The position numbers and the translations under genes are program-made. A model generated the notes under the pieces. That model worked only from the letters and a program-made list of their open reading frames with translations. It was not told the origin of the DNA and ran no database searches. From CAVVAE01 sp963746185 (GTDB lineage: Bacteria > Actinomycetota > Actinomycetes > Propionibacteriales > Nocardioidaceae): DNA of 64,000 nucleotides. Below are positions 1-8,750 of the stretch, in pieces (within the stretch, counting starts at the first letter, position 1; every line of letters starts with the position of its first letter). The stretch is from assembly GCA_963746185.1 (NCBI GenBank), contig CAVVAE010000001.1, forward strand, positions 372,001-436,000, in the 5' to 3' direction.

Positions 1-5
1 ACGCG

Positions 6-803
6 ATGTCTGCTCAGTACGGTCCACACCGCTGGTCGGCGGGTTACCACGACGACGGAAACAACGACGCCTTCCGGGGCGCGACGTTCATGGTCCACGA
101 CCTCCGGGGCGCGCGGTTCGTCGACTGTGACATGACCGGCGTCAAGATCGTCGACGCCGCACTCGTCGACGTCGACCTCTCCGGTTACGTCGAGGGGCTC
201 GTGGTCAATGGCGTCGACGTCACCGAGTTTGTCGACGGAGAGCTCGACCGGAGGCACCCCGAGCGCGTGCAGCTGCGCGAGATTCGGTCGGCAGGCGGGT
301 TCCGCGCGATGTGGGACACCGTCGAAGGATTGTGGTCCGGCACGGTCGATCGCGCCTCACGGCTCCCGGAGTCGGATCGCCACGAGCGAGTCGACGGCGA
401 GTGGTCCTTCATCGAGACGCTGCGCCATCTCGTGTTCATCACCGACTCCTGGGTGAGTCGCACGGTCCTCGACGTCGAGCTGCCATTCCACCCGCTCAGC
501 CTCCCGCAGACGGCCTATGCGCCGGCGGACGCGGCCGCGCTCGGCATTGACCTCGATGCCAAACCGTCCTTCGCCGAGGTGATGACGGTGCGCGCCGACC
601 GGATGGCGCTGGTGCGAGGCCTGGTCGACGGTCTCACCGACGCCGAGCTCGGGCGGATGTGCATGCGTGCACCCGCACCCGGTTACCCCGAGGGAGAACG
701 CTCGGTCGGAGAATGCTTCGGCGTCGTGATGGAGGAGGAGTGCGAGCACCACCGCTTCGCGGTGCGCGACCTCGCAGCCTTGGAATCGCGCTCAGGCGGC
801 TGA
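6..803 (+). CDS. DinB-like protein with N-terminal pentapeptide-type repeats
   Basis: The 265-residue product has two parts. Residues about 22-60 contain runs with the pentapeptide-repeat pattern (FRGATF, LRGARF, MTGVKI, LVDVDL), which normally form a short beta-helix. Residues about 95-258 read as a DinB/YfiT four-helix bundle, with candidate metal ligands H141 (LRHLVF) and H248/H249 near the C-terminus. DinB-superfamily proteins are often thiol-dependent (mycothiol or bacillithiol) transferases; the substrate here cannot be read. Only five bases precede the ATG, so the start cannot be tested and the true start may lie upstream of the window. A second, unrelated DinB gene lies at 48864. The family call is fairly sure, the function is not. 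Confidence 0.75.
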   Translation: MSAQYGPHRWSAGYHDDGNNDAFRGATFMVHDLRGARFVDCDMTGVKIVDAALVDVDLSGYVEGLVVNGVDVTEFVDGELDRRHPERVQLREIRSAGGFRAMWDTVEGLWSGTVDRASRLPESDRHERVDGEWSFIETLRHLVFITDSWVSRTVLDVELPFHPLSLPQTAYAPADAAALGIDLDAKPSFAEVMTVRADRMALVRGLVDGLTDAELGRMCMRAPAPGYPEGERSVGECFGVVMEEECEHHRFAVRDLAALESRSGG

Positions 804-819
804 TCCACTGACTGAGATC

Positions 820-835
820 TCGAACGGATGTTCGA
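820..835. promoter_or_regulatory. LexA (SOS) box upstream of the small gene at 856
   Basis: TCGAACGGATGTTCGA is a perfect 6+6 palindrome with a 4-base spacer and matches the actinobacterial LexA consensus TCGAAC-N4-GTTCGA at every fixed position. It lies where a -35 element would be for the -10 hexamer TAGGCT at 844-849, so a bound LexA would block that promoter. The next gene starts 20 bases downstream. Confidence 0.85.
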
Positions 836-843
836 ATACCTGT

Positions 844-849
844 TAGGCT
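844..849 (+). promoter_or_regulatory. -10 element of an apparent leaderless promoter
   Basis: TAGGCT fits TAnnnT and ends 6 bases before the GTG at 856, so transcription should start at or next to the start codon. No Shine-Dalgarno sequence is present. The SOS box at 820-835 occupies the matching -35 region. Confidence 0.65.
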
Positions 850-855
850 GACCCG

Positions 856-1224
856 GTGGCAGCATTCTCCCCGCCAGGATGGCCCGAGCAGGTTCGACCG
901 CCCGGGGCGCCGTGGTGGGAGGACACCGCAATCGGCTGGCTCCTCGATCAATGTCCGCCGGACTACCGCATGTACCAGGGACTGCGACGTCACCCGGTGG
1001 TGTTGGCCCGTTTCACCGCCCTGCACACCGAGGCGAGCATCCAAGCCACCCAACGCGGCATCTCCGAGGCGCGCACCAGCCTGCGCGAGGTGCTGCCCAC
1101 GGAGTCGGTCGAGGGTGCGATCGCGATGTGGGAACGAGAGGGTGCACGACTGCTGCGGATCCGGCGTGCCGTAGGTCTGATCGAGGATGCGTTTCGGGGT
1201 AGGGAGTTCCGTGCTCGGCTGTGA
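856..1224 (+). CDS. Small uncharacterised protein, predicted SOS-regulated
   Basis: This 122-residue soluble protein of unknown function begins at a GTG with no Shine-Dalgarno sequence, 6 bases after a TAGGCT -10 box and directly downstream of a consensus LexA box, so it is predicted to be leaderless and DNA-damage inducible. The N-terminal third is rich in Trp and Pro (PGWPEQ, PPGAPWWED) and is followed by a WLLDQCPPDYR segment. The rest looks alpha-helical with many Arg residues (RTSLREVL, EREGARLLRIRRAV) and ends in FRGREFRARL. I see no signal peptide, membrane segment or catalytic motif. I have the impression that similar proteins occur in other actinobacteria but cannot name a family. 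The dxs gene follows after 128 bases and has its own ribosome binding site. Confidence 0.8.
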   Translation: MAAFSPPGWPEQVRPPGAPWWEDTAIGWLLDQCPPDYRMYQGLRRHPVVLARFTALHTEASIQATQRGISEARTSLREVLPTESVEGAIAMWEREGARLLRIRRAVGLIEDAFRGREFRARL

Positions 1225-1352
1225 TGGCAGGCTTGTGCACAGGGTCGTGGCGGCCCTGCTGCCGCTGCCGCGCCGCCACTGGGACGGGCTTACACTCGTC
1301 GGGACGGTGGTGCCGCCTGGCGGCCCAGACGACGTACGACGGAAGGGACCCG

Positions 1353-3269
1353 ATGAGCCTGCTGGATCGCATCAGCGGACCAGGCGACCTTCGCGACCTC
1401 AACGACGAGCAGCTCTCCCAGCTGGCCGAGGAGATCCGTACGTTCCTGGTTGCCCAGGTGTCCAAGACCGGCGGACACCTCGGGCCTAACCTCGGCGTCA
1501 TCGAGCTGACGATGGCCGTGCACCGGGTATTCGACTCACCACGTGACAAGGTCGTGTTCGACACCGGCCACCAGGCCTACGTGCACAAGATCCTCACCGG
1601 CCGCGCCGGCCAGTTCGGCTCGCTGCGCCAAGAAGGCGGGCTGTCGGGCTACCCCAGTCAGGAAGAGTCCGAGCACGACATTGTCGAGAACCAGCATGCG
1701 TCCACGTCGCTGTCCTATGGGGACGGCCTCGCCAAGGCGTTCGCGCTTCGGGGCGAGGACCGCCACGTCGTCGCAGTGATCGGCGACGGGGCACTCACCG
1801 GCGGCATGGCCTGGGAAGCGCTCAACAACATCGCGGCAGACAAGACCAGCCGCCTCGTCATCGTCGTCAACGACAACGGACGCTCCTACACCCCGACTGT
1901 CGGCGGGGTGGCAGACCACCTGGCCAGTCTGCGCACCGACCCGCGCTACGAAAAGGTCCTCGAGCAGATCAGAACCAAGCTGACTCGCACCAAGCTCGTT
2001 GGCCCCGCCTTGTACGACGCTCTGCACGCCATCAAGAAGGGGCTCAAGGACGCGTTGGCGCCGCAGGGCTTGTTCGAGGACCTCGGACTGAAGTATGTCG
2101 GTCCGATTGACGGCCACGACCTTGGCGCGATGGAGCAGGCGCTCAACCAGGCCAAGAAGTTCGGTGGTCCGGTGATCGTGCACGCGCTCACCCACAAGGG
2201 CAACGGGTACTCACCAGCCGAACGTCATGACGAGGACAACTTGCACTCGGTCTCGGGCGCCTTCGACCCCGAGACCGGCGAACTTCTCGCCAGTGCGGCG
2301 ACGATCTGGACCGACGTGTTTCGCGAGGAGCTCGTCGCGATCGGAGCGGAGCGCGAGGATGTTGTCGCGATCACCGCGGCGATGCTATTTCCGACCGGCC
2401 TCTACGGCTTTGCCGCGGCCTATCCGGAGCGCACGTTCGATGTCGGGATCGCCGAACAGCACGCTGTGACGTCGGCATCCGGAATGGCGCTGGCTGGGTT
2501 GCACCCGGTCGTGGCGATCTATGCCACCTTCCTCAACCGAGCGTTCGACCAGGTCCTGATGGACGCAGCACTTCATCACTGCGGCATCACGCTGGTGCTC
2601 GACCGGGCCGGTGTGACCGGTGACGACGGCGCGTCACACAATGGGATGTGGGACATGTCGGTCCTGCAAGTGGTTCCCGGTCTGCGACTTGCAGCGCCTC
2701 GCGACGGCACCCGTGTCCGCGAGCTGCTGCGTGAAGCGGTAGACGTCGACGATGCACCGACAGTGCTGCGGATGCCCAAGGGAGCGCTTCCAGCCGACCT
2801 GCCGGCAGTCGAGCACATCGACGGCGTCGACGTGCTTGTCAGAGCAGGTGAGTCCGACGTTCTTCTGGTCGCGGTGGGGGCGATGGCGACCACCTGCATG
2901 GATGTCGCCTCGCGGCTCCACGACCAGGGCATCGGCGTTACCGTCGTCGACCCGAGGTGGGTCAAGCCGGTCAACCCGGCGTTGATCGAGCTGGCGCGTC
3001 AACACCGGCTCGTCGTCAGCGTCGAGGACAACGGCCGCGTAGGGGGCTGCGGATCTGTTCTCACCCAGGCCCTGCACGACCATGAGATCGACGTGCCGAG
3101 CATGGTCTTCGGCATCCCCCAGGAGTTCCTCGGTCATGCGAAGCGGGCTGTGATCCTCGAGCGGATCGGCCTCGGTGCGCAGAGCCTCTCGCGCGACATC
3201 ACTGCTCGGGTCTCTGCCTTGGACAACCAGGCCGAGGCGCCGACGAGCTCGTCCGCCGACTCCGCCTGA
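1353..3269 (+). CDS. dxs: 1-deoxy-D-xylulose-5-phosphate synthase
   Basis: Dxs condenses pyruvate and glyceraldehyde 3-phosphate to 1-deoxy-D-xylulose 5-phosphate using thiamine diphosphate, the first step of the MEP isoprenoid pathway. The 638-residue product has the full family layout: HLGPNLG near the N-terminus, the ThDP/Mg motif GDGALTGGMAWEALNN near residue 144, the pyrimidine-domain segment DVGIAEQHAV, the DRAGVTGDDGASH motif near 417, and a transketolase C-terminal domain. The frame stays open upstream to 1221, but the ATG at 1353 is preferred because GGAAGGGA precedes it and homologues start with MSLL-DRI. It stands alone, not next to other MEP genes. Confidence 0.95.
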   Translation: MSLLDRISGPGDLRDLNDEQLSQLAEEIRTFLVAQVSKTGGHLGPNLGVIELTMAVHRVFDSPRDKVVFDTGHQAYVHKILTGRAGQFGSLRQEGGLSGYPSQEESEHDIVENQHASTSLSYGDGLAKAFALRGEDRHVVAVIGDGALTGGMAWEALNNIAADKTSRLVIVVNDNGRSYTPTVGGVADHLASLRTDPRYEKVLEQIRTKLTRTKLVGPALYDALHAIKKGLKDALAPQGLFEDLGLKYVGPIDGHDLGAMEQALNQAKKFGGPVIVHALTHKGNGYSPAERHDEDNLHSVSGAFDPETGELLASAATIWTDVFREELVAIGAEREDVVAITAAMLFPTGLYGFAAAYPERTFDVGIAEQHAVTSASGMALAGLHPVVAIYATFLNRAFDQVLMDAALHHCGITLVLDRAGVTGDDGASHNGMWDMSVLQVVPGLRLAAPRDGTRVRELLREAVDVDDAPTVLRMPKGALPADLPAVEHIDGVDVLVRAGESDVLLVAVGAMATTCMDVASRLHDQGIGVTVVDPRWVKPVNPALIELARQHRLVVSVEDNGRVGGCGSVLTQALHDHEIDVPSMVFGIPQEFLGHAKRAVILERIGLGAQSLSRDITARVSALDNQAEAPTSSSADSA

Positions 3270-3286
3270 GCCTTCCTCGCGTGCTG

Positions 3287-3302
3287 CGCCGTACGGCGTT
3301 TT
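3287..3302 (+). terminator. Weak terminator-like hairpin after dxs
   Basis: CGCC-GTAC-GGCG followed by TTTT lies 18 bases after the dxs stop. The stem has only four pairs around a GTAC loop, so this is a weak candidate between dxs and the permease gene. Confidence 0.3.
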
Positions 3303-3387
3303 AGCTCGTCTGCGAACTGCCGCTCCCCGGTCTATCGTGAACACCGGTATGGCGTCACCCACCCGTGATGGAGGCAGTTGATCACTC

Positions 3388-4908
3388 ATGAACTTGATGC
3401 GCACGAAGACCATCGAGCAGTCCATCGCCGATACGGAAGAGGCCGAACACCAGCTCCGCAAGCACCTTGGACCCCTCCAGCTCACGGTTTTCGGGGTTGG
3501 CGTCATCATCGGAACCGGCATCTTCGTGCTGACCGGGGAAGCGGCAGGGGCGAAGGCGGGTCCGGCCGTTGCACTCTCGTTCGTCTTTTCCGGCCTCGCC
3601 TGTGCGCTGGCTGCGCTGTGCTACGCAGAGTTCGCCAGTACCGTGCCGGTCGCTGGTTCGGCGTACACATTTTCGTATGCGAGTCTCGGCGAGCTTGTCG
3701 CGTGGATCATCGGTTGGGACTTGATCCTGGAACTGGCCCTTGGAGCGAGCACGGTCGCGGTCGGGTGGTCGACGTACTTCGCGGACGTGATGAACGAAGC
3801 CGGCATCACGATCCCCACCTGGGCTTACGAGACGGAGGCCGAGCCCACGGGACTACAGCACAACGTCGTCGCCGCAGCGATCGTGTTGATCTTGACCACC
3901 ATCATCTGCCTGGGGATCAAGATCTCGGCGCAGTTCAACCTCGTGATGGTCGTGATCAAGATCAGCATCGTGCTGCTCGTGATTGTCGCGGGGCTGTTCT
4001 TCATCGACGCCGGAAACTACACACCGTTCATTCCGCCTTCCGGATCGGAGGCTGCGGCGGGCACGGCACCGACTCCCTCCCTGCTGCAGGACCTGGGGTT
4101 CTCGCCAGGAGCGTTCGGCATCAGCGGCATCTTCACGGGAGCAGCGCTGGTCTTCTTCGCCTACATCGGTTTCGACATCGTGGCCACCGCGGCTGAGGAG
4201 ACGAAGAACCCGAAGCGCGACATGCCCATCGGCATCCTGTCGTCCCTTGCCATCTGCACCGCGCTCTACGTGGCGGTGTCGCTGGTGATCACCGGCATGG
4301 TCAACTACACCGACATCAAGGTTGAAGCACCACTCGCCGAGGCATTCCGCTCTGTAGGTCACCCAGGCATCGCGACCACGATCTCGGTGGGAGCGCTGGT
4401 CGGTCTGACGACGGTGATGATGATCCTGATGCTCGGTCAGAGTCGAGTCTTCTTCGCCATGAGCCGTGACCGCTTGCTGCCGCCGGTGTTCTCGAAGGTG
4501 AACCAGCGATTCGGCACACCGGTCCGTACGACGATCATGACCGGCGTCATCGTCGCCGTGATCTCGACGTTTGTGCCGCTCACCGAGCTGGCCGAGCTCG
4601 TCAACATCGGGACGCTGTTCGCCTTCGTGCTCGTCTCCATCGGGGTCATGGTCCTGCGTCGTACGCGTCCTGATCTCAAGCGCGCCTTTCACACGCCGTG
4701 GGTGCCGGTCATCCCCATTCTCGCCGTGCTCTGCTCGGTCTATCTGATGCTCAACCTGCCGACGGCCACCTGGGTCCGCTTCTTCGTCTGGATGGCCATC
4801 GGCATCGTCGTGTACTTCGTGTACGGCGCCCGCCGCAGCAGACTCGTGACCGACCCGAACTACTCGCGCGACGCTGATGCTGCAGCCGCCAAGAAGCGCG
4901 GCTCCTAG
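3388..4908 (+). CDS. APC-family amino acid permease (cationic amino acid transporter type)
   Basis: A 506-residue integral membrane transporter with about 12-13 hydrophobic segments. The first helix carries the APC signature GVGVIIGTGIFVLTG at about residues 37-51, followed by GPAVALSFVFSGLACALAALCYAEFA, as in the CAT-like subgroup (YfnA/CAT family). FFAYIGFDIVATAAEETKNPKRDMP in the middle is also typical of that subgroup. A substrate cannot be assigned. The ATG at 3388 has GGAG 14 bases upstream; an in-frame ATG at 3397 is possible. The gene is separated from dxs by 118 bases and converges on the sigma-partner gene. Confidence 0.88.
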   Translation: MNLMRTKTIEQSIADTEEAEHQLRKHLGPLQLTVFGVGVIIGTGIFVLTGEAAGAKAGPAVALSFVFSGLACALAALCYAEFASTVPVAGSAYTFSYASLGELVAWIIGWDLILELALGASTVAVGWSTYFADVMNEAGITIPTWAYETEAEPTGLQHNVVAAAIVLILTTIICLGIKISAQFNLVMVVIKISIVLLVIVAGLFFIDAGNYTPFIPPSGSEAAAGTAPTPSLLQDLGFSPGAFGISGIFTGAALVFFAYIGFDIVATAAEETKNPKRDMPIGILSSLAICTALYVAVSLVITGMVNYTDIKVEAPLAEAFRSVGHPGIATTISVGALVGLTTVMMILMLGQSRVFFAMSRDRLLPPVFSKVNQRFGTPVRTTIMTGVIVAVISTFVPLTELAELVNIGTLFAFVLVSIGVMVLRRTRPDLKRAFHTPWVPVIPILAVLCSVYLMLNLPTATWVRFFVWMAIGIVVYFVYGARRSRLVTDPNYSRDADAAAAKKRGS

Positions 4909-4930
4909 GTGGGCGGCACGCCACAGGGCA

Positions 4931-6073
4931 CTAGTTGGCCCTGAGGCTCTCACCGAGCGGGAACTGCACCGATCCGTAGGTGCCGATCGACTCTCTGTCG
5001 ACGAGGCAACTGCGGGCTCCGACCGAGCACGTCAAGGCGTCCACGGGATCATCCTCGCTACTCCCGACTCTGACGCCGAGCGCGGTGTAAGCGTCCCCGT
5101 CGATCCACTGCATAGGCACCGTGAACGCGTAACCGTCCGCGAGCATGGTGATCTCGTCGCCGGTGGACACGTCGTACATTCTCGCCGTGTCGTACAGCCC
5201 AGTGGAGACGTAGGCAGCATCCGCTGACAACAGGGCGGCGAAGTGCCCGGGCACAGTCGGCCCATCAGCCGCCGGGTCAGGGCTCACCGTCACACTCTGG
5301 TCGTCGAATGACGACCGTGCCAGCACGCCGGCTGCGACATCGAAGAGCCAGGTCGCGTCGGCGTTCGGCTGGATCAGCTCACTTGTGCCTTCGCCGATGT
5401 TGTAGGACGCCACCCCGTCGCTGCGGTGCCAGTAGGCAGTGGAGCTGTCCACGCCCACGACAGCCGGCATCCTGGACTCGTCGGCCCGGGCTGGTTGCTT
5501 GGTGTTGCCCTCGCTGGTGCGCGCGACTTCCTTGCTTGTGGATGTGTCGTAGACGACGAGCTCAGGAAGGGGTTCGGCGTCGGTGTCCACCCACGCGACA
5601 TAGGGGCCTGCGTCGTCGCCGGCGAGCATCTTGCCTGAAGGCTGGTTCGTCGTACCGATTCGTTCCGGGGCAGAACCGTTGGTGAAGAACACGCCCTGGC
5701 CCTCATCAACGTCGGCGGTGAAGACGAAGCCGTAGTCGGTTTGGACCAGTGTGGTGACTTCGTGCGGTGACACGTCGACGGCGACGTCGCCGTAGTAGAT
5801 CGTGCTGCTGACGGAGTATGTCGTGGTTCGTTGCTCGAACTCGCCTGGCGTATCGACCGGCTGCGGGTCGTTGTCGCCGGACTTGACTGCTGAGATCACG
5901 AGGGGAACGGCCACGGCCACCAAAACAGCCGCGGCCGTGGCAACGGTCATCAAGAGGACCCGGTTTCGGCGAACGCGCTTGTCGCCGTTGGCCACGATGG
6001 CGTCGAGGTCGAGGTCTGGACCCTCCGCCTTCATTGCGCGCTCGTTCATGACGTCTTTCAGTAGTTCACTCAT
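4931..6073 (-). CDS. Membrane-anchored protein encoded with a SigE-family sigma factor (possible anti-sigma)
   Basis: 380 residues: a charged cytoplasmic N-terminus (1-38), one transmembrane helix at about 39-63 (LLMTVATAAAVLVAVAVPLVI), and a large extracytoplasmic part of repeated beta-type segments that may be a propeller-like sensor. The start overlaps the stop of the sigma gene by 4 bases, so the two are translationally coupled. Sigma partners of this topology in actinobacteria act as anti-sigma factors or sensors. I do not see the HxxxCxxC motif of a ZAS zinc anti-sigma factor, so the anti-sigma role rests on context only. Confidence 0.6.
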   Translation of the reverse strand: MSELLKDVMNERAMKAEGPDLDLDAIVANGDKRVRRNRVLLMTVATAAAVLVAVAVPLVISAVKSGDNDPQPVDTPGEFEQRTTTYSVSSTIYYGDVAVDVSPHEVTTLVQTDYGFVFTADVDEGQGVFFTNGSAPERIGTTNQPSGKMLAGDDAGPYVAWVDTDAEPLPELVVYDTSTSKEVARTSEGNTKQPARADESRMPAVVGVDSSTAYWHRSDGVASYNIGEGTSELIQPNADATWLFDVAAGVLARSSFDDQSVTVSPDPAADGPTVPGHFAALLSADAAYVSTGLYDTARMYDVSTGDEITMLADGYAFTVPMQWIDGDAYTALGVRVGSSEDDPVDALTCSVGARSCLVDRESIGTYGSVQFPLGESLRAN

Positions 6074-6606
6074 GTCCCTACCGCCATCCCGTCCGGCTCG
6101 TTGGCGACCAGCACGACGTCCGCCCCCATGACAGAACGCAGGCGTTTCAGCCCGTCAGATACCTGACTCTTCACGGTCCCGATCGAGCACCCGAGCGCCT
6201 CCGCGGTCTGGGCTTCCGTCAGGTCTTCGTAGTAGCGCAGCACGATCGCCGCCCGTTGCCGAGGAGCGAGCTTCTGCAGCTCGTGCCACAACCAGTCCCG
6301 CTCGGCGAACTGCTCGCTGTGCTCACCTGTCCCTCGATCGGGTACGTCGCCACGCGGTTTCTCGTTCTGCCACGACTTTCGCCGCCACCACGAGATCGCG
6401 GTGGTCGTGATGGCCTTGCGGGTGTAGGCCTCGGCGCTGTTGATGTCACGCAGTCGCGGCCAAGCGACGTACGTCTTCGTCAGGGCCTCCTGCAAGAGAT
6501 CTTCGGCGAGTGCGTGGTCGCCCACCATCAGGTATGCCGCTCGAAACATCGCCGAGGACCGAGCCGTGGCAAACTCCGCGAACGCGGCGCTGTCTCGGCT
6601 TGCCAC
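6070..6606 (-). CDS. RNA polymerase sigma factor, SigE/ECF family
   Basis: A 178-residue ECF-type sigma factor with region 2 at about residues 10-75 (MFRAAYLMVGDHALAEDLLQEALTKTYVAWPRL, binding the -10 element and core polymerase) and region 4 at about 108-160 (LAPRQRAAIVLRYYEDLTEAQTAEALGCSIGTVKSQVSDGLKRLR, binding the -35 element). LMVGDHALAEDLLQEAL is typical of the actinobacterial SigE-like ECF group. The start is GTG with GAGGGA 5 bases upstream. It is followed by its coupled membrane partner. Position and strand suggest a unit separate from the AAA/VWA pair upstream. Confidence 0.9.
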   Translation of the reverse strand: MASRDSAAFAEFATARSSAMFRAAYLMVGDHALAEDLLQEALTKTYVAWPRLRDINSAEAYTRKAITTTAISWWRRKSWQNEKPRGDVPDRGTGEHSEQFAERDWLWHELQKLAPRQRAAIVLRYYEDLTEAQTAEALGCSIGTVKSQVSDGLKRLRSVMGADVVLVANEPDGMAVGT

Positions 6607-6642
6607 GGATTCCCTCGTCTCTTAGCAGGCTGAGTCTGATGG

Positions 6643-6678
6643 GGGCTCGTTCAGCCCTTCACTTGACCTGACGAGCCC
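6643..6678 (-). terminator. Imperfect inverted repeat between the VWA gene and the sigma gene
   Basis: On the minus strand GGGCTCGT-CAG and CTGAACGAGCCC can pair as 8 bp plus 3 bp with one bulge around a loop of about 13 bases. It lies downstream of the VWA gene and upstream of the sigma gene on the same strand. No T-run follows, so it may be an intrinsic-like terminator, a processing site or a leader structure. Confidence 0.3.
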
Positions 6679-6740
6679 AGCCTGGCAAAAGGTTGGGTCC
6701 GAAGGGGCGGATTCCGATATGACCAGTGCCGGGTTTGCTC

Positions 6741-8747
6741 TCATGCGGTACGCCGATGACCTCGTCGCGCGCGCAGGTAGTCGGCCACGACGTACTCACC
6801 GAGCCGACTCACCTCAGGGGTGAGCACGCGGCCACCGTTGCGACGAGCGACGGCGTCGACGAACCGCGCCAGTCCCGGGTCGTCACCGAGCAGGAAGAAG
6901 TTGAGGGTGGCGCCTAGTCGCGTCAACGCGTCGACTTCGCCAACCGTGGCACAAATCGTCTCGCCCGTCGGCGGCCAGTGGAACAGCGCCGTGCCGTCGT
7001 AGTCGAGGTGCGCGGTCGGTTCCCCGTCGGTGACCACGAGCACGACCGGCTCGGCGTCGGGATGGCGTCGCAGGTGGCGTCCGGCGATCTTCAGCGCGTG
7101 CTGGAGGTTCGTGCCCTGAACCCACTCGGGCTCCACCTCGGCGAGCTGAAGCGGAGTCAGCCGCCGTGCTGTGCGGTCGAAGCCGATGATCTGTAATGCG
7201 TCGTTGCGATAGCGGGTGGCGATCAGATGCGCGAGTGCGAGTGCGGTCTGCTTCATCGGCTGCCAGCGGTCCTCCTGGATCATCGAGAAGGACAGGTCGA
7301 CGCACAGGGCTACGGCTGCCGTCGTACGCCGCTCGGTCTCCGCTACCGCGAAGTCCTCGACTTCGAGCAGTCGGCCGCCTTCATCGGTGTCAGACCGCAC
7401 CTGTGAAGCGCGCCTGAGCACGGCGTTGTGGACCGTGCGGACGGCGTCGATCGGGCGCTCGTCGCCGAACCGCCAAGGGAGGAACGCGCCGGTTCGCTCG
7501 TCAGCTGCACCCGAACGCTGGTCGTCGTGGTCGCCTCGGGCTTGGGCGTCGAGCTGCGCGAAGATACGTCGCAGAGCGCTTTCGCCGAGGCGTCGTACCG
7601 CCTTCGGTGTCAGCGACAGTCCATCGGCATCTCGCCTGACGTAGCCCTGCCGCTCGAGCTCGGACTCGAGCTGCCGCAGAGTGTTGAGGTCGGCCACGTC
7701 TGAGGGCGCGAGGTGACGTTCGAGTGCATCGACATCGACGTCGTCGAGGCTCGCGCCGGGATAGTCCTGACCGAGCTGACGATCGAGTGCCTCGAGATCG
7801 GCGATGTCCGCGACGGCGCCAACTGCCTCCCCGTACCCCAGCGGTTCGTCTCCGCCCATCTGCACCGGGCGCCCACGACCCATGCCGGGGCGCAGCTGGT
7901 CGAGGTTGTCCCGCAGCTGAGCCAGTTGGCTCTGCAGGTCGAGGTCGCCCAGCGACTCCGACATCAGCTCGTCCAGCTCGGCGCGCTGCTCGCGGCTCAG
8001 CGACCGCATCATGCGTTCCGCGGCCGCCTGGCGCCGCGCAAGGGAGTCAATCAGCTCTTCGACGTTGCGCGGGTTGTCAGGGAAGAACTCGCCATGCTTG
8101 GCCATGAAGTCCGCGAACTGGGCTGTTGTGTCCGCACCTCTGGCGTGGGCCGACAGCAGGCCGTTGAGGTCGGCGAGCATGTCGCGTACGCGCTGCATGG
8201 CCTCCGGGTCGTCGTCACTCAGGGCTTGCTTGATGCCGGCGAACTGCCCGTCGAGCACTTCGCGCTGCAGCATCTGTTTGATGCGCTCGTAGCCCTCACG
8301 GGCCTCGTCGGAGTGCCAGCGGTAGTCGGCCAGCTCACGAACTGCGCCGCCGACGTCCGGCGGAAGGCCGTCCAAGGTCATCTCTGCCAACCGTGCCGCG
8401 TCACCCTCCTCGCCGGCCAGCGTCTCTCGCTCGGCAGCCAACACCTGGTCGAGCTGCTGGCGTACGCGGTCCAGCGTCCCGGCGAGATCACCGCGGCGTT
8501 GGAGCTGGCGGCGTTGCTTCGCGAGATCTCGTCGCAGGTCGCCTAGCCCTCGACGGCCCTCAGTACCCCGCCGCAGTAGATCGCGCAGCGCATCGCGGAC
8601 CGAGCGGCCTTCGAGCATGTCTCGTCCGATCTCGTCGACGGCTGCCCGGACGTCGAACGGGGCCGCGAGAGGATCGGGGCCGCCTTGCCACGCGCCGTAG
8701 CGGTAACCGTCCGCGCGGTGTGGGCGGCGACGACGATGGAATGCCAC
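6741..8747 (-). CDS. VWA-domain protein, partner of an AAA ATPase
   Basis: 668 residues. A long charged helical N-terminal and middle part (about 40-420, rich in Arg, Asp, Glu and Leu, with likely coiled coils) precedes a von Willebrand A domain from about residue 475. The MIDAS motif is intact: D484-L-S486-F-S488, followed by VTDGEPTAH. It is encoded 3 bases after the AAA ATPase gene, so the two form an operon. MoxR/ChlI-type ATPases paired with VWA proteins act in metal insertion or in assembly and activation of protein complexes (magnesium chelatase ChlI/ChlD, CbbQ/CbbO, NorQ/NorD). No chelatase or carboxylase substrate gene is nearby, so the client is unknown. Confidence 0.8.
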   Translation of the reverse strand: MAFHRRRRPHRADGYRYGAWQGGPDPLAAPFDVRAAVDEIGRDMLEGRSVRDALRDLLRRGTEGRRGLGDLRRDLAKQRRQLQRRGDLAGTLDRVRQQLDQVLAAERETLAGEEGDAARLAEMTLDGLPPDVGGAVRELADYRWHSDEAREGYERIKQMLQREVLDGQFAGIKQALSDDDPEAMQRVRDMLADLNGLLSAHARGADTTAQFADFMAKHGEFFPDNPRNVEELIDSLARRQAAAERMMRSLSREQRAELDELMSESLGDLDLQSQLAQLRDNLDQLRPGMGRGRPVQMGGDEPLGYGEAVGAVADIADLEALDRQLGQDYPGASLDDVDVDALERHLAPSDVADLNTLRQLESELERQGYVRRDADGLSLTPKAVRRLGESALRRIFAQLDAQARGDHDDQRSGAADERTGAFLPWRFGDERPIDAVRTVHNAVLRRASQVRSDTDEGGRLLEVEDFAVAETERRTTAAVALCVDLSFSMIQEDRWQPMKQTALALAHLIATRYRNDALQIIGFDRTARRLTPLQLAEVEPEWVQGTNLQHALKIAGRHLRRHPDAEPVVLVVTDGEPTAHLDYDGTALFHWPPTGETICATVGEVDALTRLGATLNFFLLGDDPGLARFVDAVARRNGGRVLTPEVSRLGEYVVADYLRARRGHRRTA

Positions 8748-8750
8748 GTG

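Noticed and set aside
1536..2195. Long antisense reading frame over dxs (and similar frames over uvrB, uvrA, pgk, gap and others)
   Set aside because: Typical high-GC shadow frames with repetitive low-quality composition; the plus-strand genes are clearly real.
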